From positions 14,678,021 through 14,742,020 of the forward strand of contig BSYO01000014.1 in NCBI GenBank assembly GCA_033239525.1: DNA of 64,000 bases. Reading direction: 5' to 3'. The stretch is from Nepenthes gracilis. Taxonomy: Eukaryota > Streptophyta > Magnoliopsida > Caryophyllales > Nepenthaceae. Both the position numbers and the translations under genes were made by a program. This document shows, piece by piece, positions 35,501 through 47,560 of the stretch; positions within the stretch are counted from its first letter, which is position 1; each line of letters begins with the position of its first letter. Below the pieces are notes generated by a model, which did not search any database, had not been told where the DNA came from, and was given only the letters and a program-made list of their open reading frames with translations.

Positions 35501-38500
35501 ACCTTAGAGATGCTTCAAACCAAAGAATGACTTATTTAGCAAGCACATATGATCTTCTTTGCCCTCTATCACGAAGCCCTCAGGTTGCTCTATATAGTTC
35601 TTCTCCTCATTTTCTACATATACAAAAGCTATTCACACATCAAGTTACTCAAGCTCCAGGTCCTACATAGTACAACACCAAGAAGGGCATGAATGGAGAT
35701 ATGTTTCACCACAGGTGAAAATATATCAGTGAAGTTCACATCGAAAATCTAACTGTAGCTCTTTGCGACCAATCTCGCATTATATCTGACTTCCTAAACT
35801 CCTGGGGTACCATCCTTTTTCTTGAATGCCCATTTGCAGCGAACCACTTTATTTTCCTTGGGAGTCTTTACTAACTCCCCAAGTCCTATTCTTATGAAGA
35901 GATTCAATTTCTTCTTGTAATGAAACTAACCATTTGCTGAGTCAGCACACGTAACAGCTTCCCTATTTATAGAAGGCACCTCAATGCTATCAACTTCCTC
36001 CGCAACATTAAGAGCATAAGCAACAAGATCAATCTCACCATATCTCTATGAAGATCTAATATTTTTTCTGAGTCTATCTATAGCAAGGGAATATGATAAC
36101 TCCTATTGTGATTACATAACAACATGATGAGTAGCAGAAGATTGTACAATAGAGTTGTGGCTGTACTCCCTGTCTAACTCCACCTGCACATCAAAAATCT
36201 CTAGCCATGTGTGACATAGCACTTTAGGTGAAGAAGACACTTACCACAAAAAAGTATGTTAATCTCATTAAAAACATCTCTGCTAACAATAATTTTGGAT
36301 GTTTTCTGACGCCAGGACTTATATCCTTTTACCCCTCATGAATAACTAATAAAAACACATTTACCAAATTGTGGTTCAAACTTTCTGCTGTTAAAATGGG
36401 CATAAGCTGAACATCCAAAGATCATAAAAACATGAGTAGTTAGAAGGATTGCCTAATCAAACCTCTTCAAACATTTTACATTCAATAGCATAAAAGGAGC
36501 AATTTACCGGGAAACATCTCATGGCAATAGCCTTGGCCCGAATGACTTAGGCAATCTAGAATTTGAGAACACACAATGCACTCCATTAATATTTAGTTCA
36601 TCTGCTCAACTACACCATTTTGTTGTAGTGTTTCATAAACTGTAAAGTGTCTCACAATATCTTCATTCTTGCAAAAATCATTGAACCAGCTAGAATAGAA
36701 CTCAAGGCCATTATCAGTATAGAAATGCTCAACTTGTTAGCCCGTTCGCTTTTTAATCATAATCTTCCACTGTTTGAACGTTTCAAATACATCACTTTTC
36801 TCCTTCAAAAAAAAATACTCAGATCTTTCTCAAAAAAATAATCAATTATAGAACGCAAACACTTGGAACCACTTTTCAATGGCACCTTGGCAGGTTCCAA
36901 TGGGTTGAATGAACATAATCAAGCATTCCTTTTGTGCTGTGAACACTCATACTGAAATTGATCCTCTTCTTCTTTATATAAATCAAATACTCACAAAACT
37001 CCAGCATTCCTATATTCTAACCATAAAGAAGACCTCTCTAGCTCAGAATGGCCATGCACTTTTCACAAATATGTCATATGCCACAACTTTGTAACATCAA
37101 AATTTGACATAGAGAAACACCGCAGAGACACCTGTTATGGTAAAACCCTACAAAACATATAGATTCCTGATCATCTTTTGACCTTTCATTACAATAAGGG
37201 CACCTTTACTTACACAAATAACTCAACCTTCCAAGTGTACCTATACTCATTTGAGTCAAGGATACTCAATGAAATCAGATTTTTCTTCAATCTTAAGATA
37301 TGTCTAACATCTGATAGTGTTCTTATAACACCATCATGCATCTTAATTTTCACAGTTCTAATGCCAATACTTTTGCATGATGCATCATTACCAATAACAA
37401 CAGATCCTTTGGAGACTTCTTAATATGTGAAAAATCAGTCCTGAGTGGAACACATATGAAAAGTATAAGCAATATCAAGAATTCATTCAAAATTAATTTT
37501 AGAACCATCATTAGATACTACCAAAAAACCCCATTAGATGCACTGCCTTCTAAAACAACATGAACACTAGTTTGGTTTTTCAGATAGATTTCCCTTCTAT
37601 TTAGAGTGTTGCTCTCTTTTTATTTTATTTATAACTTACAACAATTAGCTTTAATGTGCCCAACCTTCTTGCAATAATTACAAGTCAAGTTATTTTATAA
37701 CTTATAGCAATTAGCTTTAATGCGCCCAGCCTTCTTACAATACTTACAAGTCAATTTTTTATGTTTCAATCTTGACTTGCTTCTATTTCCGAAGTTAGAA
37801 CCCTTTCCTATAGGCCTCCCTCTAACAATTAGACATTCTGCCTGATTATGATTATATGGCACTGACATGATTTGCCTATCAATTTTGTCTTTAGCTAACA
37901 AAGCATCCTAATATCTTCTAAAGTAAGAGAATCATGGCTATATAACACAACGGCTCTAAATTGGGACTACAAAATAGGCAATGAACATAACAATATTAAA
38001 GTTAAATCTTCTCTTTCATACTTGGCATCCATATTTTCCAATTAGTATTGATGTCCTTAAAATCATTAACATGATTGTTAATCGACTTTACCTTCCACCA
38101 TAAGAATCGAAGATAGGCGCTACTTAAGATGGAACTTGTTTGTCGAACTCTTCAATATGCATAAGGACTCCAACTTAAACCATAACGCATAAGTATTCTT
38201 ATCCTTCATAGCATCGTGTGCAAAATCTCGCTCGAGAGATGTAAATAGATCTGAGACAAATCCTTATGATCCTTTGATCACTTCATTGATTCATCTCAAT
38301 TGTTAGGCACTCTCGAGATGCCTAACAATAAATCATCTAAATCCAACAAATGCCAAAATCGCTACGTCTTCACTTGCCATGGCGAAAAATTAGTGTTGCG
38401 GTCAAGAATAGGAACCTCGTATTTTACCGAAGCCATTTCAAAACTACATCCAAAAACTCACTCTCCAATACCTATTTGTTTATTAGGGTTTGGAAGGATG

Positions 38501-41500
38501 AGCAATAGTAAAATAACAAACAATCACATGATTGAATGCCAGATTCACATGGAAAACCCCAAAGGGAAAAAACCAAGGGAAAAGGAAGATAAGTTTCACC
38601 AATTTTAAAATAAATACAATTGGAGGCTGAAAGAGTTCTCAAAGACTCATAATAAATGACCTCTCGTACAAAGCCTAAAACAAAAAAATGTATTTATATC
38701 CCAAGAACCCGCTTGAGTGAACATCATGAGGTTAACTTGTGGTTTGCCACTGGATATTTACTCAAACCTTTAGCATAAGTGAAAGTCTTGTAGAAGGCTT
38801 GCGGATGACTGCCAGTACGACTTCACTTGAGCAAACATTGCACAAGAGTCATGCGAAATCTCTGCTACAACTAATGGCATTAAAACTTCACACCGCAAAC
38901 TCCTCATGTTAAATAAGGCATATTCGGGCCACACTTGCCACAACTGATAATTTTTTCAATATGTTATCATCCTTCATTGCTTAAATCTCATTAAGCATGC
39001 ATCTTGTGCTGACAATTTAGAATAACCCCCGTGTCTGTTCCTGATAATATGCACAAACAACTCCAACTACAGCTTTTTTTATTTCACTTCTCTGCAAGCC
39101 TGTGCTTCATTCAATAGATAGGAGCTGAAGAAAATGAAAGCAATTTCTATGTTGATTACAATAACAGAGGAAATGAAAGAAACGGGAAAAACAACTTTCC
39201 ACCATGGCCATAACTTCTTTCCTTCTGAGAGGATGAATGATGAGAGAGTTGTTGCAACATTTTCAGATTGTCTAAATTATCAAGAGTTATCTGGCGTAAC
39301 TTCGTTTCCTTTCTCTACTCTCAATTCTAATTGAAAAAGGGCTCGTTCTCTCTTTCTTACAGAAAATCAACGAAACCAACTTTTCTTTCCCTCCCCTGCC
39401 TTTCCTTCCATCTTCAATTATATGCCAATCTTTATGTTAATCTTCTCTCCCTGCAAAAGATGTAATCTCCATAGAGGGTACCAAAACAAGGCCTTTCCTT
39501 TCTAAAAACGGAGACAAGCCATCTCGTTTGTAATTGATCCATGGATGAAAATATCAGTATCAATATCAATATCGATTGTAACCATATCAATATTAAATAT
39601 ATCATATTATAATCAAATATATCAAATGGAAAAAATTTCTGAAAAATATTTGCATCTATGCCCCTTAGGGGCACAAAGAATTATGGCCCCCACAATCACT
39701 ATTATCAAAATATCCCAAATAAGATAATAATAATAAGAGCAACAGTGCTCCTATTAAAGGCCCACTGAGTTTCAACTAAAAAGGATGATGTTGCACAGTT
39801 TTTTGTTCTTTACGCATTTCTTCTTCTTCTTCTTTTTTTTTTTTTTTTTTGGTTGGTGGAATGGGCCCAAAAACTGTGCCGCACCATCCTTTTTAAGTAT
39901 AATTACTGTAGGCTTATAGTAGGAGTGTGTACTTTTCTAATATTAATACACATCTGATTGAACAATCTAACAATTAAATCTTTTCCGGCACTAGATTGTC
40001 CCACAGAATCCTTTCATCATTAAGGTCGTTCCTGCTAGTAGACTAAGCAGAGTTGCTCAGCTGTATTGATCTTCAAACAGACAATTAGACATCAGGTACT
40101 ATCAGCAAGAGAGCATGCACTTCATAGTTTAAAAATGGTTCCAAACTGTCCGTGCAAACAGAATATGGCTTTTTGACTTGTTAAATAATTGGAATGATGA
40201 AAACCAATTTATATCATGTCTCATTTCATAAGCAAGACAATGCTTCTTAGCCTTACCTGCAATCTAAGTTGATTGAAGATTACCTATGGATTTCTCTTCC
40301 AGGAGGTATTAGAGCCCGCAACAGATAATAACATTATTCTCATTGATAGAATTGAGTTTTCAGTCATACCCTTATAAGTCTCACACTCATTTAGACACGT
40401 CATTTGATGGGTCACTCATTAATGCAAGGATTCACTCGAGCGAAGGATCTCTATGGCATAGGAGATCAATCAATGATGGGTGCTTGTGCGCATTTGGGAC
40501 GGAATAGTCATGCCAAGGGATACATGTGCGCAAAATGTAGTGGCGTCTCATACCTAATGTGCACATGCATAGAGTGCCAGGAGGAGTCAAGCATGATGTG
40601 CGCATAACGGATGCTCATGCGCCAGTGCTGTTATAAAAGCTTACACTTTGTTTTTAAGGTCAATTATGAGAGCTATTTGACAAAAGGAATGCCACAAGAA
40701 GAGAAAGAAAGAAGAAAAGAAAAAAAGGGAAGATTTGGGCACCCATTTAAAGTCCAATTCGAGTTTCATCATTCGTCAAGTTCAAGTATATTGTTCTAAC
40801 TTTGGTTATTGAACATATTCTAGTTGATTATTCTTTTTCTCGTTGTATTCTATTGTTTAGTTGCTATGTATGTTGGGATTAATATTAAACAACTTTTTAC
40901 ACGAGTTGTGGTTATAAAAGAGCTTACTTAAAAGGGATTATTTTTAACTTTGGTTATTGTTCTAACTTTGGTTAGAACAATAACCAAATCTAGTTGATTA
41001 TTCTTTTTCTCGTTGTATTCTATTGTTTAGTTGCTATGTATGTTGGGATTAATATTAAACAACTTTTTACACGAGTTGTGGTTATAAAAGAGCTTACTTA
41101 AAAGGGATTATTTTTAACCAAATCTCACTATAGTAGAGACTATTTAAAGGAAGTGTCCCATAGTTTTTGCTTAGTTGAGATGGGTTTCCACACAAATTTT
41201 TTTGTGCAACTTGTATGATTAGTTGTGTGTATTGGCTTTTGTTCCTCATGTTCAATCAAGAGAGAAGGGTAGCTGACAATGTCAGGAGATTTTACTGTAC
41301 AATGTAAATCCCAACAGATAGGCAATTGCTAGATTAGATATGGCTCGCACATTGATGCATAATCTTACTATGTAACATTCAGTGTCAAAAAAATCCATAA
41401 CTCTTTTTTCCAACAAATGCTAAAAAATTATATTTCCAATATGAAAATTATAGTGATTCTCTTTACTCCTGTTGTCAGCACTAGAACTTATCAACTATCC

Positions 41501-44500
41501 CGGTGTTTCAAATATTCTCATTTGTGAATATTTAGACCACAAGAAAACAAGTACAAAATCTGCCAAGTATCCAACAACCTAGATTTAGGACTCCACAATC
41601 AGAGGATTGAGTCAATACATATTGAGAAAATCATTGATATGCAGCTGCATTCATTATTAAACAGGCCATAGGCTTGAGCCAAAACAACCATATAGTTTCA
41701 CAATCTGCATTTTCAAGTAACTGAATCAATCACAACATTCAGCATGACTCCCAGCAATAAACAAATGATCATCACCATCATCTTCCTTCATGAGCTGATA
41801 ATAATATATCCTCATTAACTAAGCACACAACGAAGCAGCCATAATTTACAGTAAATTGTTACTGCTTGACTTTCTTATGTTCATTGAATAGATAATACCT
41901 CAGAGTAGGTCCCAGCTAATCTTTTGTTTTGTAGTCCTGGGGTAATTAAATGCATCCCCTTTTTCCCCCCTAAGCTAACTCACCAGTTAAAATCCCAATG
42001 CCTCCTTTTTCATCTGACCTCCACCTCCATTAACCATCACCTTTGGTGACCACCACTGTAGAACCTACTCGACTTCCATCTTCACCTTTCAAACATTCAC
42101 TAAACTACTACTTGACCAATTTTATCATCCCACCACAATCACAACCTTCACTGCCCCTTCAGTCACCAATCCAATCTATAAGCCAAAGAAATACGAGTAA
42201 TCAATTGGTCTACTCAAACCATGCCAACACAGTGAAAGAAAACAGCATGCCGATTGCAGTGGAATCATAGCTTCGAATAGCATGCCACAGAATCTTGATG
42301 CCCAAAGGTTGCCATTAGCATGCGTCCCCCCTCTGAAAGCGGGTAGAAGAGCTGAGGGATGGTTTAGGATAGAGACAAGCAAAAAAAAGTGTATGAATTT
42401 ATTGGGAAGATCAATCAGGTGACACGTAAGATTTTTCATTGGAGATTTCAACGTCAACTCTATCAATGATGAGGAGTGGTCATAAGTGGCACAAAATCAA
42501 TTTTAAAACAAGTTTTTCCATAATAACATTAAAATCCAATTATGGCATACTCTCTTGAACCAGCAATTCTCCAATTGGCTTGAACTACTATGCATTATCT
42601 TGTGCTTTCAAATGTAACAAGAGGGTGATTTATGGACAGTGGCAGATCTAGGTGGCATACTTGGAAAATTAAAGATGGTTATGGCTGACACGTGATGCAG
42701 GATAAGGATGATAGTGGTGGAGGTGATTATGTTATGGGCTCAAGATATGTCAAGCAACCAACTCACCCAAAAGTTCTAGTTGTTAGAAGAAGCCTGAAGT
42801 TCGCATTATACTCTAGCACACCCTTTCACGTGAATGCCCTTTTAACCCTGAAGCATGAACAAGGAGCAGGGTCACTCCTACCATGCACTGAACTATATTT
42901 TACTAAAGCCGGCATCTCGACCATTTGGTCAAAAGTGCTTTGATACCATGTTAAGGAACTTAATCACCCAAAAGCTCAAGATTGGGTGAAGGTCCAATAA
43001 TCATTCTACTCTAACAATTACACTAATGTGGGGGGAGTGGTTCTTAGCTGAGAAGCTAGATAACTAATGTGTACCGTGAATCAAGACTTGACTCGAGAGA
43101 TTCCAAAGCATACTATTGGATCTTCTAACTTGGAGACTACACACCACAGTCCAAAACAATAGTTCAAAGGTATGAGATTTGCTCATCTATTTACCATTTG
43201 ACGCTCAAATCAATGTTGCAATAGACATTTAGAAGGCGGGGAATAGAGGAGGAAACAAGTTTTTGGAGGGCATTGCTCTATGTATTGAGATTTTGGCGGT
43301 AGTAGGTTATCTACAGGACTCATAACCCTTTTATATGCATACTTGAGTGTTGTGGAACTTGTTATGAACAAGTGTTTTTGAAGTGCTTCGGGCAAAAGTG
43401 AGTACTCAAGAAAGCCAATGATCCTATAGATGCTTAAGTTGTTAAAGCACTTGATGTTCCTTCTATGTTAATGGACATTGTATTTATTGATAGATGCTTA
43501 ACTGGGGGGGTTTAATAACGTCCCTTGGGTAAATAACTAAGGAGAATGGTTACTAGGTAACTGTCCACCCTTGATAATTCCAACTGCACTATTAGTCCAG
43601 TCTTCTTAATTGCTCTTGATGAGTGCACACATTATGCCACGTTTCCTTAACTTCAGGATCTAATCAGTCATTTAGAAGATCATGTGGGCCTTCATGAATG
43701 GCTAGCCACATGCACAACTCCTTGGGCACTTCATTTGATCGTGGCTAACGTGGCGCATCAACTAGTGTTAGGCTCTCTAACTCTAGTCAACGGTTATGGT
43801 CGTACCATCAACATAGTTCAGACCGTCAGAAAGGTATTCTGATATAATGATTAGCTCAACTTCCCCGGCTTGGTGTGCACCATTCTGACAAGACAATCTG
43901 ACACCTCGCTAGCTCAACACCTAAACAACTTTGTGGTTTGTTATCTCAACAATGTGGCCACTCAGGCATGCGGTCAATCCACCGCTCAGTGACTCAGAAG
44001 CTTGACAAATTGGCAGCTCGGCAATATGGTCACTTGAATGCTGGTGGAATTAGAATTTCTTGTCTTCATGGATCTGGATCTTCACCATTTGTTAATGAAC
44101 CATCATTGATGTCATTATGTGTAGATAGATGGAAGAAGGTGCTACTGGCAGTGGACCGGTTTGAGTTTCAAAAACTTCCTACAAGTGATCATAGTTCTAT
44201 ATTTATCGTCCAATACAATATATACTGTCCAAAACAATAAGACACAACTGACAATGGCTAATTTGATTTCCCATGCAAACATTTGCAATTTTAGTATTTT
44301 CCAACAGCATGTCATGGCTTGCAAAAAACAGGGATCCCTTCATTAGCCATCCGATAAAGGATTACATGGGGGATAAAATCTCTGAAATTAAAATTTTATG
44401 TATAAGTGAGAAGATTTTAAAGATCATAACTAGTTTGGACATCCTGAAATGTAAAACATTGATTTACAATGATAAACTTACTCGCGCAGCTCCTTTTTTG

Positions 44501-45042
44501 TGAGGTTGGTAGGTTGGTCCATCTTTATACTCTCCATACCAATAGTACATCCTTGATCTCTCATCATATAGAATGCCTCCTCCATGAACTTGGATGGGAT
44601 TTCCTTCAGTATCTAACCAAATTCTCCCAGGGTAGTAGTAAAAGCTGTCGTTGCCCATGTCGTTGGCTGGATCAACAGCAGTTTTCAGGTCTGGAAAGAA
44701 AAGGTGTCTAAGTTGAGAAGATTCATCTAGAAACTCGTCAATCAGGGTAGTAGACTTCTTCGGCCTCCGTTTAGCAGCACGTGGAGATCGTTTTCCCCTT
44801 GGTGGCGGAATTTGGAAGTTTTCCTCCTCGACCTCTTCAAGCTCAAGAAAATGCCTTCCCGGACGAATTTGCAACTCTCCACTAAGTGCACCTTTATGAG
44901 GAAGAAGAGAGTATAGGTGCAGCATAACAAGGCACCCAACCAAACTCCACACAACAACAGGTATTGAACATCTGCTCCCTGCACTGCAACGCAAACCGGT
45001 TGGTTTCCTGTATTTGTTCCTCATCCTCAATTTCTCTTCCAT
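32584..45042 (-). CDS. GH43-family glycosyl hydrolase, membrane-anchored, complete (468 aa, 2 coding exons)
   Basis: Coding exons are 45042-44482 (187 codons; donor CGA|GTAAGT) and 33429-32584 (281 codons plus TAG; acceptor TCTTCAG|GTAGAC). The joined frame reads HKKGAAR then [11 protein letters not shown] without loss. The N-terminus is cytosolic and basic, followed by a hydrophobic segment at about 28-47 ([19 protein letters not shown]), giving a type II anchor probably in the Golgi. An acidic and basic stem follows, then the catalytic domain from about 140: [28 protein letters not shown] (229-236), [12 protein letters not shown] (283-294), REAPALF (333-339), [11 protein letters not shown] near the end. 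These are the motifs of plant GH43 proteins related to exo-beta-1,3-galactosidases, which trim arabinogalactan side chains; exact substrate here is inference. Length fits the Arabidopsis family members (about 466 aa). Odd: the 11,052-bp intron holds a copia element. No damage to the coding exons is seen. Confidence 0.93.
33930..34283 (-). repeat. 3' LTR of the copia element
   Basis: On the minus strand begins TGTTATGTCTGACTTGAATA and ends AAAACTTATCA, i.e. TG...CA. Aligns along its length with 38587-38942. Confidence 0.7.
34377..34975 (-). pseudogene. Copia RNase H remnant with a 64-bp internal duplication
   Basis: [11 protein letters not shown] and [15 protein letters not shown] text (34945-34860), [12 protein letters not shown] (about 34665) and the terminal [40 protein letters not shown] (34550-34395) identify copia RNase H. 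Positions 34747-34810 and 34811-34874 are near-identical 64-bp tandem copies, which shift the frame. Confidence 0.82.
34976..35880 (-). pseudogene. Copia reverse transcriptase remnant
   Basis: The catalytic box [11 protein letters not shown] is at about 35393-35361 (YVDD 35384-35373). The C-terminal part reads [20 protein letters not shown] and [13 protein letters not shown] (about 35100-34983), standard copia text. Stops and indels lie between. Confidence 0.82.
35900..37500 (-). pseudogene. Copia protease/integrase remnant
   Basis: A minus-strand frame near 36655-36598 reads [19 protein letters not shown], matching the end of the copia integrase core that carries its catalytic glutamate. 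The surrounding region is full of frameshifts; the protease is only placed by position. Confidence 0.65.
37660..38420 (-). pseudogene. Copia gag remnant with zinc knuckle
   Basis: A frame at 37901-37695 ends [17 protein letters not shown], the copia gag zinc knuckle CX2CX4HX4C with the histidine replaced by arginine. Upstream, broken frames contain an [14 protein letters not shown] segment. Inactive. Confidence 0.7.
38587..38942 (-). repeat. 5' LTR of the copia element
   Basis: On the minus strand begins TGTGGCAAGTGTGGCCCGAA. It shares with the 3' LTR the GAATATGCC, TGAGTAAAT and GGTCATTTATTATGAGT-like blocks. The divergence is substantial, so the insertion is old. Confidence 0.7.
38943..40797. 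other. GH43 intron, unassigned part
   Basis: Mixed spacer with a CT/TTC-rich tract ending in a poly-T run (39815-39850). At 40400-40630 there are several GTGCGCA/TGTGCGC words in a stretch that may be old transposon. No gene is supported. Confidence 0.4.
40820..41117. repeat. Exact 128-bp direct duplication with hairpin at the junction
   Basis: 40820-40947 and 40990-41117 are identical as far as I can read (offset 170), both starting CTAGTTGATTATTC and ending TTTTTAAC. The 42 bases between include a perfect inverted repeat, arms 40949-40966 and 40971-40988 with a TTTG loop. The arm sequence also occurs in part just before the first copy (40794-40810), suggesting template switching created it. 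Confidence 0.85.
41118..44475. other. GH43 intron, proximal part
   Basis: About 3.3 kb without an exon. The 42700-44050 stretch has base composition and words (GGCACTTCATTTGATCGTGG, repeated AGCTCGGCAA-type motifs) suggestive of LTR debris, but no domain is readable. The small frames here have no family resemblance. Confidence 0.4.
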
Positions 45043-45060
45043 TTTATCCCCAAGATAATG

Positions 45061-45813
45061 CTGCAGTTAAGAAAATGCAACCTATGGAGATCCAGAGGTT
45101 GGTCACCACCTTACTAGTCTTATGTATATTAAAGGAAATAATATATAAGAAAGCATATTATTTAGAAATCCCATCAAGGAACTTCAATCAACTAGATGGT
45201 CCATCATATATATGATGCCAGATGGTGCTCAACTCAGTATATTTGGAATAAAACACAAAGTTACATAGTTCGTGATGACAGCATTCTTTTGCCTAGCTGG
45301 TAAACTTATTAGTACAAAATACAAATGAATGAACAAGGGTCAGTAAAAGAAAAACCATAACTAAAAGGGGGAAATTGTTGGTTCAAACAATGGTCACATA
45401 CACAGAGTCTGTAAATTAATCCATAATTGCCTGCAGAACTAGAATGCAGAAGAGGGAGCACAATTAACACATTAACCAAAACACCATTCAGAAATGGCCA
45501 AAGTCCCCTATTTGACTTACAATCGATCTCAACACTTAAGAGTGGAGAACAAACGCAAAGGACAAGAAATCAGAAGACCCAGCACCACAGAATTCTCATG
45601 GAACCAACTTCAACTTATCTCAAAAAGCTTAATCAGTTAGGTAAAGGGCCATTTGGGCTCGAACTCAATCCACACACAAGATACACCAAAAATTCAATCA
45701 AAGAAATTAATTTAAACAAAAAAAAAAACACATAAGAAAAATATCGAAACATAACGATAGAATACTGCAATTAGAAGAAGTTTGGGAATTCTGCAGAGTG
45801 TCAAACTACTTAC
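45061..45813 (-). other. 5'UTR intron of the GH43 gene
   Basis: Donor GTCCG|GTAAGTAG (GT at 45813-45812) and acceptor CTTAACTGCAG (ending 45061) leave an 18-base leader before the ATG at 45042. The 753-bp intron lies wholly in the 5'UTR. The sites are textbook; use is inferred. Confidence 0.65.
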
Positions 45814-45960
45814 CGGACATCAGCCGAGCGACAAGTGATGCGGAATTCCCAGACATGGGTTTTTCAGATGAGATTACAGCCAGAAAATAGAAGCAAAATA
45901 CTGCTGAATTCACTGTTCTTCTTTACGGAATTATTTATAGCTCATCTAACGATTGAACGG
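45814..45960 (-). promoter_or_regulatory. GH43 core promoter and first 5'UTR exon
   Basis: CTATAAATAA at 45940-45931 on the minus strand is a strong TATA box. Transcription would start about 30 bases on, near 45905, giving a leader of about 90 bases that ends at the donor at 45814. Confidence 0.65.
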
Positions 45961-46942
45961 GACATGTTATTCCACAAGAATTTTGCTCTAGCTTTGGATA
46001 TGAACTGTGGATTACAGGGAATTGGCAACGATAGAGGACGCAAGAGGTTAGGTTGTCTAATATAGTGGGTTCAGCGGGATCTGACAATGACTTGAGAACT
46101 ACTGTCTATCCGTCACTGATCTCTGTTACCTCTCTTGCTACGAAGGGTTTCGGCAAGATTTTGGGCAGTGTAGCTGAAGATCAAGACGAGCAGAGAGAAT
46201 TATGTAGACCAACTCATCTTTCGATTATTGATGAAAGAGAAATTCAATATCTATGTTACTTGGATCCAGCAATAATTTTCTTTTTCGATGCTTTGTACCA
46301 AGTTCGTATGTTTAATTAATTATCATTTGCATTATTTGATTAATGATTGATCGATAAATACCGAGTTTAATTATTCATGGATTTTCTAAATACCGTCGTT
46401 AAGCTAATTTTTTTTTAAAAAAATACTTGTTATTTGTTTATTATAATAGTGCAATTTGTTTAGTTTTTAATCTCATAAGTTTAGACCTTAAAATCATATT
46501 GCATAATTGGCTGAGTCCAAACTATCCAAATTTATAATAATTAATCAAGATATATTATTATGGATAAATATAGTAAAAAATATATATATGATTGCCTAAT
46601 TTTTTTTTTAATTTACTTTGGGTATAATTATTGCAAATTATTATTATTATTATTATTAAGGACCAAATTTATTATTATGATGCAAAATGGGTTGAATTAT
46701 TATTATTCGAGGCCCACAAGCATTGCCCATCAAGGTCTTTATATTATTATTATTATTATTATTTTTTATTTATTATTTTTTTGTTATTATTATTATTATT
46801 GTTATTATTAGATATTTTATAATATTTAATATATATATATTTATTAAATATGTATTTTACAACAACCCTAACTAATTTAATATTTTATCCAAGAGTCATA
46901 ATATAAATGTATATGTATGTCATAAAATATATATAAAAAAAA
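45961..46942. other. GH43 upstream region and microsatellite-rich spacer
   Basis: Positions 45961-46320 upstream of the TATA box are of normal complexity, and an 88-codon frame at 46053-46319 has no recognisable family. Beyond that lie TTA/ATT microsatellites at about 46638-46659 and 46741-46809. The segment 46487-46562 recurs inside the element 2 5' LTR. Confidence 0.5.
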
Positions 46943-47560
46943 TCATCTGAGTGTCATATAAAAGAAACGCACCCAGCAACGAACAGGGGGATCCCGAAAA
47001 AAAGACAATCAGATCTCTCAAGTACACATATTCTCTACTTAGACTAAATTTTCTTTAAAATTTACTTCCTCTTTAAACAAGAAATTGATTCCATTCCAAC
47101 AACCAAACGTCGGAATGCTTAAAATCATATTAGGAACGTCGAGTCCAAACTATCCAAATTGTTAATTAATCAAGATATATTATTATGGTTTTAATTGTGG
47201 TGTGATTAGACTAAATTTAAATCGTCATAAAAAAATGGACCTGGAAGATCCACCTCGTTCATCCAATGTGTAGTTGATGTAACCTACTAGATCGGCGCAT
47301 TGTGCATATGATCCCCGACCGTCACAATCGTCGTCCGAGTGTCATATAAAAGGATCCTTAAAACACATCATTAGCACCATACAGTGGTAACGAAAAAAAA
47401 AAAAATCGCCTGAGTGTCATATAAAGAAACGCACCCAAGAACGAACAGGGATCACGAAAAAAAGACAATGATCTCTCAAGTACACATATTCTCTGCGACT
47501 TGAGCGTCGGAAGCATGAGCGAAAGGCCTTAAAACACATCATTAGCACCATCTATCGGAA
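46943..47560 (+). repeat. Scrambled 5' LTR of element 2
   Basis: Blocks of the 3' LTR appear out of order and partly in duplicate. 46943-47090 matches about 56792-56937; 47188-47275 matches about 56996-57075; 47278-47330 matches about 56692-56740; 47403-47505 matches the first block again. The LTR end/primer-site string AAAACACATCATTAGCACCA appears twice (about 47360 and 47531). Positions 47117-47187 match the flank at 46487-46562 instead. The normal LTR start is missing. Confidence 0.7.

Larger units (their letters stand above)
33930..38942 (-). mobile_element. Decayed full-length Ty1/copia retrotransposon inside the GH43 intron
   Basis: LTRs of about 355 bp (5' copy 38942-38587, 3' copy 34283-33930) share blocks such as the GTATTTATAT region, GAAAGAG(C/T)TCTCAAA-like text and GAATATGCC. 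Between them, on the minus strand, come gag with zinc knuckle, protease, integrase, RT and RNase H, the copia order. All frames are broken by stops and indels. It has the same orientation as the host gene and adds 5 kb to its intron. I could not find matching target-site copies (ACAAA left, ACTGA right). Confidence 0.85.

Noticed and set aside
33925..38947. Target-site duplication of the copia element
   Set aside because: Flanks ACAAA and ACTGA share only some bases; not convincing.
46053..46319. 88-codon + frame upstream of the GH43 promoter as a divergent gene
   Set aside because: No family match, no splice or promoter support; more likely upstream regulatory DNA.
46560..46822. Frames rich in Tyr/Ile/Leu
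   Set aside because: Translation of TTA/ATT microsatellites.
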